Of a stretch of 64,000 nucleotides of DNA, positions 33,244 through 43,800 are shown piece after piece. The stretch is from Muribaculaceae bacterium Zag1. GTDB taxonomy: Bacteria; Bacteroidota; Bacteroidia; Bacteroidales; Muribaculaceae. Numbering within the stretch: position 1 is the first letter of the stretch; each line of letters begins with the position of its first letter. Made by a program: the position numbers and the translations under genes. The notes beneath the pieces are model-generated. The model saw only the letters and a program-made list of their open reading frames with translations, searched no databases and was not told the origin of the DNA. The stretch covers positions 16,470-80,469 of the forward strand of contig NWBJ01000110.1 in assembly GCA_002633115.1 (NCBI GenBank), in the 5' to 3' direction.

Positions 33244-35250
33244 ATGAAGAATCAACTATTGGCCGGTGCATTGGCAGTTTTGGCCATTTTGGGTGCTTCA
33301 GCGCAGAAACCCATGAAAGCCCCGCAAGGCGGCAAACCCATCAGCGACAACCTTATTGGCATCTTCTTCGAAGACATCAGTTCTTCAGCCGATGGCGGTC
33401 TCAATGCCGAACTCATTCAGAACGGCTCGTTCGAATACAATCCCATGGAAAGAGACGGCTGGGGTCCTGGCACAGCCTGGAAGATGGTGCGTCCAGGCCA
33501 TTCTCTCGGAAACATCACGGTGCTGCAACAGGATCCGATCCATCCTAACAATCCCAATTACATGCGCATCATGACCGAGCGCACACGTCGCTTCAAAGAC
33601 TATAGCGGATTTGATGGCTTTGGCCTCCAAAATGATGGCTTCAATGGCATCAATCTGAAGGCTGATTCAGTGTACAACTTCTCGCTCTTTGCTCGCAACA
33701 TCAAAGGGGATGCCAAGAAAGTGCGCATCGCTTTGGTTGATCCCAATGTGGAATGGGGAAAGAATCCCATTCTCCTTGCCGATGACACAATCACAGTCGG
33801 TAGTAATAAGTGGGAGCAATACTCATGCAGCCTTGTGCCCTCGGTGTCTTGCCCAAATGCAGCCCTGCAAATCCTGGTGCTCAACAATGGCGAAATGGAC
33901 GTAGATATGGTTTCGCTCCTCCCACAAGACACATACAAGGGTCACGGCCTGCGCCGCGACCTCGCTGAGGCCCTCGAAGCTCTGAATCCTCGCTTCCTCC
34001 GATTCCCGGGTGGCTGTATCGTGCACGGGGGTGGCGATGGCTTCTGGAATACCTATCGCTGGAAACAGACAGTAGGCCCGAAGGAAACCCGTAAGCAAAT
34101 GAAAAACTGCTGGGGCTACAACCAGTCGATGAACCTCGGATATTACGAATACTTCCAGCTCTGTGAAGACATGGGCATGGAGCCGCTTCCAATCCTTCCC
34201 TGCGGAGTTAGCTGCCAAGGTGCCAATGGCGGTTGGGGAATGTGGCCCGAACAGGCTCAGGACGTTAAGCCTATGGAAGAGATGGACGAATGGGTTGACG
34301 AAGCTCTCGACCTCATCGAGTGGGCCAACGGACCTGCCGACAGCAAGTGGGGGAGCGTGCGCGCAGCAGCTGGACACCCCGAACCATTCAACCTCAAATA
34401 CCTTGGCATCGGCAATGAAGAGAAGATTTCGCCCGAATTCGCCGAACGATTCAAATATGTATATGATCGCGTGCGTGCCGCTCATCCTGAAATCATTATT
34501 GTGGGTACCGCTGGCCCAGGCTCTCATCCCGAGAATCCCGACTATGAAGCTGGTTGGGTACTTGCCAACGAATTAGAGATTCCTATCCTCGATGAGCATT
34601 ATTACGAACCTCGTGAATACTTCCTTAAGAGCCGTCAATACGATTCCTACCCCAGCGATAGCAAAACCAAGGTTTATCTTGGCGAATATGCTGCAAAGGA
34701 CAAGAAGCTGATCGATGCTCTGGCCGAAGCTCTTTACCTGCTCCATGTCGAGCGCAATGGCGATGTGGTGACAATGACCTCCTACGCCCCTCTCTTTGCT
34801 CGCAAGGGCGCTGAAAATTGGAATCCTGACCTAATCTACTTCGACAACGAGCGTCCATACCTCACCTGCAGCTACTATGTGCAGCAGATGTTTGGGCAGA
34901 GCCCCGGCCAATACTACTATGGTGATGTCCTTACCATCCAAGATCCTGACAAGTCGGAAGGCGAGGGCTACCTGCAGGAGCAATCGGCAGTACTCGACGT
35001 AAACAAGCACAAGCTCTATGTAAAGGTTGCCAACGCAACCGCTAATGAGAAGGAGGCTACCCTCAACCTCTCGCGTTTCTCGCCCAAGGGCACAGCTGTA
35101 AAGACAGTGCTCAGCGGACAGCCTGAAGATGAGAATAATTACGATGTTCAACCTATCGCGCCAGTGCGCGAGGACATCAAGGTAAAGAAAAATATGAACC
35201 TCACCCTCGCTCCCTACTCATTCACCCTGCTCGAAATCCCCCTCAAATAG
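33244..35250 (+). CDS. GH51 alpha-L-arabinofuranosidase
   Basis: 668 residues with a signal peptide (LAVLAILGASAQ), so it acts in the periplasm or beyond. It removes terminal alpha-L-arabinofuranose from arabinan or arabinoxylan fragments. The catalytic (beta/alpha)8 domain shows the acid/base Glu392 in YLGIGNEEK and the nucleophile Glu481 in KVYLGEYA. RFPGGCIVHGGG and WGYNQSMNLGYYEYFQLCED are family segments. The N-terminal part (SADGGLNAELIQNGSFEYNP) and the C-terminal beta-sandwich are typical of longer secreted GH51 members. It is transcribed alone and followed by a terminator. Confidence 0.95.
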   Translation: MKNQLLAGALAVLAILGASAQKPMKAPQGGKPISDNLIGIFFEDISSSADGGLNAELIQNGSFEYNPMERDGWGPGTAWKMVRPGHSLGNITVLQQDPIHPNNPNYMRIMTERTRRFKDYSGFDGFGLQNDGFNGINLKADSVYNFSLFARNIKGDAKKVRIALVDPNVEWGKNPILLADDTITVGSNKWEQYSCSLVPSVSCPNAALQILVLNNGEMDVDMVSLLPQDTYKGHGLRRDLAEALEALNPRFLRFPGGCIVHGGGDGFWNTYRWKQTVGPKETRKQMKNCWGYNQSMNLGYYEYFQLCEDMGMEPLPILPCGVSCQGANGGWGMWPEQAQDVKPMEEMDEWVDEALDLIEWANGPADSKWGSVRAAAGHPEPFNLKYLGIGNEEKISPEFAERFKYVYDRVRAAHPEIIIVGTAGPGSHPENPDYEAGWVLANELEIPILDEHYYEPREYFLKSRQYDSYPSDSKTKVYLGEYAAKDKKLIDALAEALYLLHVERNGDVVTMTSYAPLFARKGAENWNPDLIYFDNERPYLTCSYYVQQMFGQSPGQYYYGDVLTIQDPDKSEGEGYLQEQSAVLDVNKHKLYVKVANATANEKEATLNLSRFSPKGTAVKTVLSGQPEDENNYDVQPIAPVREDIKVKKNMNLTLAPYSFTLLEIPLK

Positions 35251-35259
35251 CCAACTATC

Positions 35260-35299
35260 AAATAGCGCCCCATGCCCTCACTGACATGGGGCGCTATTT
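35260..35299 (+). terminator. Terminator after the GH51 gene
   Basis: Perfect 15-bp arms AAATAGCGCCCCATG / CATGGGGCGCTATTT with a 10-nt loop, starting 10 bp past the stop codon. Confidence 0.85.
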
Positions 35300-35402
35300 A
35301 GGTCATAAGGGAAGTTGGGTTGGATATACTGATGAAGACAAAAAGGAATTGTTCTCTGAAAAATACTCATTTTTAGGGATTGTAATAATAAGGTGGAAGT
35401 GT

Positions 35403-35410
35403 TAATTTTG
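35403..35410 (+). promoter_or_regulatory. -7 box of the 915-residue secreted protein gene
   Basis: TAATTTTGCACG, about 68 bp before the ATG at 35478. Confidence 0.6.
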
Positions 35411-35477
35411 CACGATTTTAGGAATGCCTAAAGCAAAAGACTAAAAAACTATAAACCAACTAATAACAACCCCTGAA

Positions 35478-38225
35478 ATGAAGAAATTTTTACTGCCTTT
35501 GCTCTTGCTTGGAGCTGGCATCGTGGGCCAAGCCCAGGAGGATTATCCCGAGGCTCTGTGGGCCGGTAGGATGACCGGCGTGGCCGGCGGCGATGTCCTC
35601 CAAAACATGATCGTTGACACCGAGGGCGACCTCGTAGCTCTCAGCTACATCGCCTCGACAGCCACTGTGACCTCGATGGAGTGGATGGGCGCAGCCGTGC
35701 CCGGCGTGACATTCAGCGACGTCTACGCTGGCAACTCCAACAACAAAAACGCTGTCATTACCAAGCACAATCCCGAAACTGGCGAAATCCTCTGGACAGC
35801 CTATAGCACTGGTGCCGACTGGGGTACCGGTCAAGGCGCAGTGCGCCAGACTGCCGATGGCGGATTCGTTTTCGCCTCAAAGCTCCGTCTTGAAGATGGC
35901 GCAGCTGCCGATTCGCAGCCACTGTTTGTCGGCGCTGACGGCACCCAGACCGAACTCACAGCAGCTCAGTGGACCTACAACGACAGTCGTATCTACAACG
36001 TCGGCATGGTCAAGCTATCGCCCAGTGGCGTGGTTGAATGGGTAAAGGTGCTCCAAGTCAATCCTCTCGTAGCTGATGACAACACTCCCGAGGAGGAATG
36101 GGTATTCGCATCTGATGGCGTTGAGCTCGCCGATGTGGCTGTCAATGGCCAAGGCGAAATCCTGCTCGGCGGTCGCGTGGCTACTGCCATAGAGCTTGAT
36201 TCCAGCAATGAACTCGTGGCTACCGCCAATCAGGGCTGGAACGGCGACTCGCAGACCACAGTGGGCAACCTGTTTGTGGCTCGCTTCGCTGCCGACGGCG
36301 CTTACGAGGCTGTATTCTTCCTTGATAATGACGATGCAGTATCCAAGGCCGTTTCGCTCGACTACAAAGATGGCAAACTCCTGCTCTGCGCTACCGTCAC
36401 TGGCACCGAGGACGACCAGGCTTACAACTTTGGCAGCATAGCTGACCAAATCACTGTTTCTACCCTTCCCACCCTGGTGGTGGCCGCTATGGATCCTCAC
36501 TACCTGATGCCGAGCTGGGTTAAGGCTCTGCCGAGCGTTGGCTACAATGGCAGCCAAGTGTACCAGAATGGCCGCGCTAACCTCATCGGCGATGACGCTT
36601 ATGCCGCTCTGCAATGGCAAGGCGCTATCGACCTGGGCGATGGCGAGACCCTGTCGGTGACCGAGGCTAAGCGCGAAGGCCTGATTATCTGCCTTGACGG
36701 CGAGACTGGCTCGCTGAAAGGCGCTGCCACTTCGCGCGAGACATTTGGTGAGGCTGGCGCTATCATTGGTTATCACAATGTGATGCAAAGCCCAGTATCT
36801 GAGGATTCAGTATACGTATGCGGCAGCTGGCTCGCAGCCAACAAGGGCTTGATGCTGCGCTCTTACACCAAGGGCGACCTCCAGACCAACGGCCTCACCA
36901 CCTATACCCTCACCTCGGCCGGCATGAATGCTACCGGTTATGCCGTTGAGAATGATGGCGTGGTGTACTCATATTTCCGCCCCAACAAAGAGGCTTTGGT
37001 TATGGGCAGCGACGAAATCGTAGAGTTCGCTACCAACGGTTACACCATAGTGATGGCCGCTCACCGCTTTGCTCCCGCAACTGTCGATGAAGATCCCTCG
37101 GTTTGGAATGGCGTAGTGCCTGAGGCTGATGCGGACTATGCATTCTCAGGTGGCGAAGGTTCTGAGTTCGCTCCTTATATGATTGCTACTCCGGCTGACC
37201 TGGCACAACTTGCTGCCAATGTCAATAGTGGCATTACTTATGCCGATATGTACTTTGTACAGACCACCGATATCGCTCTCAATAGCGAGACCACAACCCA
37301 CGAATGGGCAGTGATCGGCACCAGCAATGCTTCGAGCTTCCAAGGCACTTATGATGGCCAAGGCCATGCTATCAGCCGCATGCGTTGCACCGTGCGCCAG
37401 AACTACTCGGGTCTCTTCGGTTTCACTAAGGGCGCTACCCTGATGAATATCTCGGTTGAGGACGCTTATGCTGACTTCCAGCTCGACAACCTGTGCGTAT
37501 TCGGCGCTATCGCTGGCGACGCCATGGGCACTGTGATTATCAACTGCTCATCGACTGGCGACTTGGCTATGAATCTGGCTGTCACCAACAAGAGCGGATA
37601 CCTCGGCGGTATCGTGGGCATGGGCGCTGCCAACTCAGGCATTGGCAACAATATCGTTAACTGCTACAGCTACGCCAACCTGCTCTACACCGCTGATGAC
37701 GAGTGCATCCCATTGATGCAATATGTTGCTGGCATATCGGCTCAGGTCAATGGTAATATCCAGAACTGCTTCTATGGCGGTCACATCGAGTTTGAGATTG
37801 AGACTGGCGCTAAGTATTTCGCAAGCGCAATCGCAGCCAACCTGAATGGCGCACCGGAATATACCCACAACTACTACGCACTGGCCGAAGGCAGCAGCAA
37901 TGGCATCTACGGCATCAACACTGCCGATGACGAAGGCGCTATCGATGCTTCCAACCTCACAGTTGCCGACCTGGTAGCCGAACTCAACCAAGGTGCCAAC
38001 TCGCTGGCTGGCAATGGCTATCAAGGCAAGGTTAAGAATTGGGTAGAGGCTGGCAACCAAGTGGCCTTTGGCGAAGTGATCAGCGAATCTGGCATAACCA
38101 ACGCTGTGGCTCCTGCCACCGAACTTGACCCCAACGCTCCGCGCTACAATGTGATGGGACAGCGCGTCTCCACTTCATACCGTGGCATCGTAATCCAAAA
38201 CGGCAAGAAATTTTATGTGAAATAA
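35478..38225 (+). CDS. Large secreted protein with GLUG-like repeats and C-terminal sorting domain
   Basis: 915 residues with a signal peptide (LLPLLLLGAGIVGQA). The first 550 residues look like a beta-propeller-type or repeat region (several KLSPSGVVEWVKVLQ / ITKHNPETGEILWTA strands). From about 560 on there are GLUG-like units (ATPADLAQLAANVNSGITYA, NYSGLFGFTKGATLMNISVE). The last 30 residues (YNVMGQRVSTSYRGIVIQNG, KKFYVK) form a sorting-type tail. No catalytic domain recognised. Its own promoter and terminator suggest a single-gene unit. Confidence 0.75.
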   Translation: MKKFLLPLLLLGAGIVGQAQEDYPEALWAGRMTGVAGGDVLQNMIVDTEGDLVALSYIASTATVTSMEWMGAAVPGVTFSDVYAGNSNNKNAVITKHNPETGEILWTAYSTGADWGTGQGAVRQTADGGFVFASKLRLEDGAAADSQPLFVGADGTQTELTAAQWTYNDSRIYNVGMVKLSPSGVVEWVKVLQVNPLVADDNTPEEEWVFASDGVELADVAVNGQGEILLGGRVATAIELDSSNELVATANQGWNGDSQTTVGNLFVARFAADGAYEAVFFLDNDDAVSKAVSLDYKDGKLLLCATVTGTEDDQAYNFGSIADQITVSTLPTLVVAAMDPHYLMPSWVKALPSVGYNGSQVYQNGRANLIGDDAYAALQWQGAIDLGDGETLSVTEAKREGLIICLDGETGSLKGAATSRETFGEAGAIIGYHNVMQSPVSEDSVYVCGSWLAANKGLMLRSYTKGDLQTNGLTTYTLTSAGMNATGYAVENDGVVYSYFRPNKEALVMGSDEIVEFATNGYTIVMAAHRFAPATVDEDPSVWNGVVPEADADYAFSGGEGSEFAPYMIATPADLAQLAANVNSGITYADMYFVQTTDIALNSETTTHEWAVIGTSNASSFQGTYDGQGHAISRMRCTVRQNYSGLFGFTKGATLMNISVEDAYADFQLDNLCVFGAIAGDAMGTVIINCSSTGDLAMNLAVTNKSGYLGGIVGMGAANSGIGNNIVNCYSYANLLYTADDECIPLMQYVAGISAQVNGNIQNCFYGGHIEFEIETGAKYFASAIAANLNGAPEYTHNYYALAEGSSNGIYGINTADDEGAIDASNLTVADLVAELNQGANSLAGNGYQGKVKNWVEAGNQVAFGEVISESGITNAVAPATELDPNAPRYNVMGQRVSTSYRGIVIQNGKKFYVK

Positions 38226-38233
38226 AGATCCAA

Positions 38234-38277
38234 AGCCCCCTAACCCCCTAAAGGGGGAGGGCTGTCGCCTGCTGGGG
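38234..38277. repeat. GC-rich dispersed repeat
   Basis: AGCCCCCTAACCCCCTAAAG then GGGGAGGGCTGTCGCCTGCT. It is the mirror image of the copy at 38471-38511 across the convergent gap. Confidence 0.75.
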
Positions 38278-38300
38278 AAGCATTTCTTGAAACCTAATTG

Positions 38301-38348
38301 AAAAACAAATAAAAGCCACAGGAATTCCTGTAGCTTTTATTTGTTTTT
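38301..38348. terminator. Bidirectional terminator between convergent genes
   Basis: AAAAACAAATAAAAGC / GCTTTTATTTGTTTTT with an inner ACAGG/CCTGT stem and one mismatch. Terminal A- and T-runs suit termination on both strands, for the secreted protein gene (+) and the TamL gene (-). Confidence 0.85.
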
Positions 38349-38366
38349 CATATCCGTTGGTGGATT

Positions 38367-38479
38367 AGCTACACAGAGCCGACCCTACGGGCCGCGCTTG
38401 GTGGAAACCCAATAGAGCTACACAGAGGCGACCCTACGGGCCGCGCTTGGTGGAAACCCAATAGAGCTACACAGAGGCG
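38367..38479. repeat. 49-bp tandem repeat, 2.3 copies
   Basis: The unit begins AGCTACACAGAGGCGACCCT and ends GGAAACCCAATAG. Copies start at 38367, 38416 and 38465 (partial, 15 bp). The first two copies differ by one base near the start. No gene. Confidence 0.85.
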
Positions 38480-38511
38480 GTAGCCTCCCCCTTTAGGGGG
38501 TTAGGGGGCTT
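38471..38511. repeat. GC-rich dispersed repeat
   Basis: AGGCGGTAGCCTCCCCCTTT then AGGGGGTTAGGGGGCT, running up to the TamL stop codon. Same orientation as the 22993 copy. Confidence 0.75.
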
Positions 38512-40789
38512 AGAACGGATACCCTATCGCCAGGTGGAAGGCGAGGGATTTGCCAAAACTCTTCATGTTGTAATAACCCTTCTTGCCAGTATCGTAGGGG
38601 GCGTGGATGCCGATGCCGAGGTCGCCGCGAAGCACCAACATACCAATGTCATAACGCAGACCAAAGCCGGTGCCGGTGGCCAATTCCTTGAAGAATTTGC
38701 GCGCCTCGAGCTTGCCTCCGGGGCGCAATGGGTCATTCTTGAGCAACCATACGTTGCCCGAATCCAAGAATAGGGCTCCATTCAAGTCGCCTATGATCGG
38801 GAAGCGGTACTCGACATTGGCCTCAAACAGGAAGGTACCGGTCTGGTCGAAATAATCATTCTTATTATACGGCTGATGATAACTGCCGGGGCCTATCGAG
38901 CGCACCGTGAAAGCGCGCACCGAGTTTGCGCCGCCGCAGTAGAACTGCTCAGAATAGGGCACCTGAGTACTATTGCCATAAGCGTGGGCAGCACCCACGG
39001 CTACGCGGCTCACCATCCACTGATTGGTGCGTCCGAGCCTTCGGCCCCATACGAGCTGCGTCTTGCCCTTGACAAATTGCGAGAACGGAGTGCCGAACAG
39101 TGTCTTTTCGCCCTTCTTGCCGCAAGCCTCGTAGATGGCCCAGAACAGGTTGCCAGCCTCTTGTACAGTGAATGTCCAGTTGAGCGTATTGCTGTAATTG
39201 AGCTGGCGATCAAAGGTGAATGAGTACATCATCTGAGGTATATACTGGCTCATAAAGCTCTGTGCCACAGCTGGGTTGGCTGCCATAATGGAGTCAAAGT
39301 CGGTGGTGGTTTTCATCAGCTTGTTGTAGCTGAATTTGAGGGGCGTAAAGGTGTTGCTGATGTAGCGGGTGACCTGCCAATCGTAGTTGAACGAAGTGTT
39401 GAACTGCGCCAACTTGAAATAGTGGGGCCTGTTGAGCACTTCGCCGCCGAGGGTGATGCGCGTCCAGTTTAGCGAGTGGCGCCTGCGCTTGATGAAATTA
39501 GGCGCGAGCAGACGCGGGAAGGCCAGAGAGGCGTTGATACCGAACTCGTACGAGTTGAAAATCGAACGCGAGTGGCTACCCGTCTGCCATTCGTAATTGC
39601 CAAATAGGCTGACGCTCAGCTGTTCGCCTCCGCCGAAGATATTGTGGTTTGTCACCGTAAACATCAACCCCGGGCCGATGTAGCTATTGCTCTTTGATGT
39701 AGCGTTGACCTCAAAAGATGCCTCGAGCGGCATGTCAAACGTAGTGTAGACATTCACATTGAGCGTAGGATCGGCGGCTGTGGTGTCGGGCACAGCATCG
39801 ATGGTGATGCCGTTGAAGATACCCAGGCGCGATAGGTAACTCTGGGTGTTGTTGACATCGCGCACCGAGAAATATTTGCCCGTGCGGAATGTCACATTGT
39901 CTTGAATCAACTGTTTGCGCAGTTTTGATGGCCGCATCTGTATGAGCTCCATTCCCTTGAGAGGGATGGTGTCGGGAGTGCCTCCGCCTTGATGGCGATT
40001 GGCGTAGACGGTGATGGTGCCCGTGCGGAAGCGCTGCAATGTGAATGGCACGATATTCTTGGCCAAGTCGAGCTTGAGGGATATATGCTCAGGATTCTCG
40101 AGGCTATCGGCCAAATATTCGATATAGTCGGGACGGAAGTAGTAATATCCTCGGCGCTTGAGCACATTGGTGATGCGGGTGCGCACCGAGGCGAGAGAGT
40201 CCATGCTGAATCGTGAGCCAGGCCTCAGATAGGGGTCGCGCTGAGCCACCGAATCGATGATATGCACCAGATGGCTGGTGTCAGGGAGCATGATGATAGA
40301 GTCGAGATGGAAAGCGGGACCGGGGTCGATGGTGTAGAGCAATGCGGCCTTTTTCTTGTTTTTGGGTTGTACCATTTCATAAGAGGCTGTGCCTCGGAAA
40401 TAGCCATTGTTGTCAAGAATCTCATCGAGCATCTTGACGCGCAGCTCGGGCTTGACATCGCTAACTAATACTGGCTGTTGCACCCATTTCTTATACAGCC
40501 ATTTCTTTAGGCCGGAAGATGAATCGGTGACATTCCAATTGTTGTAGACCCAGAGGCCCACTGGGGCCATGGGTATGAGGATGCCCCATTTCTTGTTGGG
40601 GGCGACGTTGACGGCGTTGTGGAGCGCCTCCTTCACCCCCTTGGGGAAGGGCACGCTGTCGCTCTCGATGTCCAATCCCTTGAGCCCGGTGTACAGGTAT
40701 TGCCCCTCGGGGATTCTCCTCGTGGTCGAACAAGCAGCGAGCATCGCCGCCGCCATCACAACAGATAATATCTTAAATACACTCTTCAC
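38510..40789 (-). CDS. tamL: TamL, BamA-superfamily outer-membrane assembly lipoprotein
   Basis: 759 residues with a lipobox (AAMLAAC) followed by STTRRIPEGQYLYTG, the usual start of Bacteroidetes TamL. POTRA-like domains fill about residues 30-400; the rest is a 16-strand BamA-type barrel with RLGRTNQWMVSRVAVGAAHA, FYCGGANSVRAF (the Omp85 xRxF-type motif region) and a final strand LAFHLAIGYPF. It works with TamB to insert certain outer-membrane proteins. The tamB gene lies directly upstream, 74 bp away on the same strand. Confidence 0.9.
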   Translation of the reverse strand: MKSVFKILSVVMAAAMLAACSTTRRIPEGQYLYTGLKGLDIESDSVPFPKGVKEALHNAVNVAPNKKWGILIPMAPVGLWVYNNWNVTDSSSGLKKWLYKKWVQQPVLVSDVKPELRVKMLDEILDNNGYFRGTASYEMVQPKNKKKAALLYTIDPGPAFHLDSIIMLPDTSHLVHIIDSVAQRDPYLRPGSRFSMDSLASVRTRITNVLKRRGYYYFRPDYIEYLADSLENPEHISLKLDLAKNIVPFTLQRFRTGTITVYANRHQGGGTPDTIPLKGMELIQMRPSKLRKQLIQDNVTFRTGKYFSVRDVNNTQSYLSRLGIFNGITIDAVPDTTAADPTLNVNVYTTFDMPLEASFEVNATSKSNSYIGPGLMFTVTNHNIFGGGEQLSVSLFGNYEWQTGSHSRSIFNSYEFGINASLAFPRLLAPNFIKRRRHSLNWTRITLGGEVLNRPHYFKLAQFNTSFNYDWQVTRYISNTFTPLKFSYNKLMKTTTDFDSIMAANPAVAQSFMSQYIPQMMYSFTFDRQLNYSNTLNWTFTVQEAGNLFWAIYEACGKKGEKTLFGTPFSQFVKGKTQLVWGRRLGRTNQWMVSRVAVGAAHAYGNSTQVPYSEQFYCGGANSVRAFTVRSIGPGSYHQPYNKNDYFDQTGTFLFEANVEYRFPIIGDLNGALFLDSGNVWLLKNDPLRPGGKLEARKFFKELATGTGFGLRYDIGMLVLRGDLGIGIHAPYDTGKKGYYNMKSFGKSLAFHLAIGYPF

Positions 40790-40863
40790 AATCTGTTTAG
40801 TAAAGAATCACAATGTTACCTCTGAACACTTTATCACTTATCACTTATACTTTATCCTTACTC

Positions 40864-43800
40864 TCACTGTTCTATGTGGCGGTATTTCTTTGGTCGCATA
40901 AATCGAGGCAGGATTTGCACCAGATAGTTGATCTTGCGCTTGTAGACAAAGCCCACGCCCGTCTCGGTGATTTCGCCCTCAAGGATGCTCTCGTAGCCAG
41001 TGTGGCGGAACAGCTTGATGAGCATCGTGCGCCTATCGTTGAGATAGTAGACAAACGATATGTCGCTGATCAGATTCTCTGCGATTGTCTCATCGGCAGT
41101 TGGCTCGGTGTTGTAGTTGCCGCCAACCACGATTTTGAATCGGTCGTTGAATAGCGACTTTGACATCTGATAGCTGTAATTCATAGCCGACGATGTGGTG
41201 CCATCGGTGGTCTGGTTATACTGGTCGATGCCAAACGACAGGTCGACAAACTTGACATTGCTTGCCAGCCAGTTGTTGGCTTGAGATTCGAGGAACGAAT
41301 AGAGCGGGTTGGCGCTCAGAGCATTTGAGGTCGAGGCTCCAGGGCCGGTGTACATATTGTAGAGCAGTAGGTTCATGGCCTGGTTGGCTCGCTGGTCGGG
41401 CGACATGGTCTGCAGCTCGTTGGCCACGGCCAGGTCATCGTTGGTGGTGAGGTCAAATTGCACGTCCATAGTGTCGAGGGTGCCGGTGATGGCCACGAGG
41501 ATGTCGAAATTGACCATGCGCGAATTATTGTCCTCGGTGACATTCGACTTCACCGCATCGGTAGCATTGATATGCAGTGTGGGGTTGAGTATGTCGCCGT
41601 TGAAGGCTATGTAGCTGCCGGCATCGATGGTGAAATATTTCTCCTGGCTGATCACGGGTATGGTGTAACGAGCATAGCCATCGCTGATGATGATGCGGCC
41701 GGTGAGGCGTCCGTCAGAGGCCGGGGTCTGGGTGTAGGTGAGGTTGGCAGTGGGCTGCACTTGCACCTTGTCGCGCGAGGCTGAGGATAGCGAGGACAGG
41801 TCGACAGTGAATGTTGTGCCGCTCTGTATCACCAGGTTGGCATCAATCGCCATCAGCATCGACGAATCGCTGATGGTGTCGGCCTTGGCCACTTGCAGCG
41901 AGTCGGAGAAGTTGACAAATTTCACCATATCGGTATATGTCTGGGTAGTGGTGCCAGCCATTACGTCGGATAGCACGTAGGTGACATTGGTGCCAGAGAG
42001 TATCGACAGGTCGGCGTTGACACTCATGAAATTCATATTGCCACGCACCTTGGCATTGGTCGAGATGTAGGCCTTGCCGAATATTTCGGCCCCAGCGGCG
42101 GCTTGCTGGCTATTGACCACCATCATGTTGTCGGCCTTGAGCGCAAGGTCGAATTTGGGGGAGATGAATGATGACAGGTCAACTGTACCGTTGAGTGTCA
42201 GTGGATTCTCGTTAGTGCCTGAGATGCCGAAATCGTTGAATGTCACCAAGTTATCCTTGACCGGAATCTCTACTGGCGAGATGGCATAGGACGTAGCGGT
42301 GATTGCAACCTCGACCGAGGCCGAGTCAAATTGCAAGTTGCCGTTGAGCAAGGGCTGGTTCATATCGCCCGACACATCCATTGAGCCTGACAAGGTGCCG
42401 GTCATTGAGGCCGTCCCTGGCGGCATAAATGGGTTGGCAATCGCCAATGGGAACTTGATTACCTTGAGGTCGAGATTGAGCGGACTGGTGGCTGTGCTGT
42501 CGTTGAGGGCGCCATCGATGGTCATTGTCTGTATGCTGTCGACCATTAGGTCGCCCTTGGCGCGGATCATGCCAGCATTGTTGGTGGCCACATCGAGATG
42601 GCTCTCAAATGTGCCTACGCGCTGCTTGGCATAAGTGAAATCTGCCAGGGTGACCGTGCCGTCGCCATCGATGTCAGCGCCTCCGGCCCAGCGCACATGC
42701 ATGTCGGCCGACAGGTCGCCCGAGATTGGGGGTGCGAATGGGTTGATTGATATCCAGTCGGCCAGGTGTATGTCTTTGATTTGTAGGGTCACATCGTTTA
42801 CGCCGATGCTGTCAGGGTTGGCAGTGTCATCGGCCAGAATGGTGAGCGATGACTTATCGCTCTGCATTGTCAAGTTGGCTCCGATTTTCTGCAGCGGGAA
42901 GTTGTAGGCCAGATAGTTGTCGAGGTTGACTGTCCATCGCTTGTAGCCAATCGTGGGCGTGATGGGGAAGATGCGGGCGGTCACTACCGAATCGGAGAGC
43001 ATGGCAAAGGTGCCAAAGTCAAATCCGGTCTCATCTTGTATATTGCGCTGCATGATGCGCAGTGCGGCTTTGTTGGCATCGAGCATGCAGTTGAGGTCGA
43101 CGTGGGCAAAGTCGTCCCAAGTGCCGGGATTGTTGTTCATGCGCGCCTTCATCTGCATCTTGTCGCCAAGCTGGTTGATGCGCAGTCCGATGGTGTCGAT
43201 GCGCACTGATGATGTCACAAGGTTGATGGCGCGACCCTTGACATCGATGGCTGTGTCGTTGTCGGCCCTCAGGTCGAGGCGCCTCAGCGACATCTGGTGG
43301 GGCGAGAGGATATCGTTGATCAGGTTGTTGGCTCCGGCTGAGACGTACAGCGAGAAATGCGGCAGCACTTTCTGCAGGGTGTCGGGTTGGATTTGGCGCA
43401 CCTCGATTTGGTGGGTTATGAGTTCGCCCACGTGGCCGAACCGAGCCGAGAGGGAGTCTAAGCAGTATGGAGCTGAAGCATTTGCCACCAAGTCGCGGTT
43501 GGTGATGGTAGCCTGGGTCAGCGAATCGTTGGCCTCGAATTTCAGGGCTATGTCAGATAGCGTGTAGGCGGCTGTCTCTGACTCGAAGTCGACGCTGCGC
43601 ACATCCAGATTGGCGTTGATTTCGTTGAATGAGGCTGAAACCGACCCTTCGCCCTCGACTGCGCATGACACTGATGCCGGTGTCTCAGACATCTTCATGG
43701 CATAGAGGTCGATTTCGCGGCCGTCGATGTCGGCAGTCCAGGTATAGTTGGGCCCTGACAGGTTGGCATGGGCCGTGATGGTGGCATCCATATCTTGGTT

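Noticed and set aside
38367..38479. CRISPR array
   Set aside because: The repeats are directly tandem with no spacers, only 2.3 units, and no cas genes are present.
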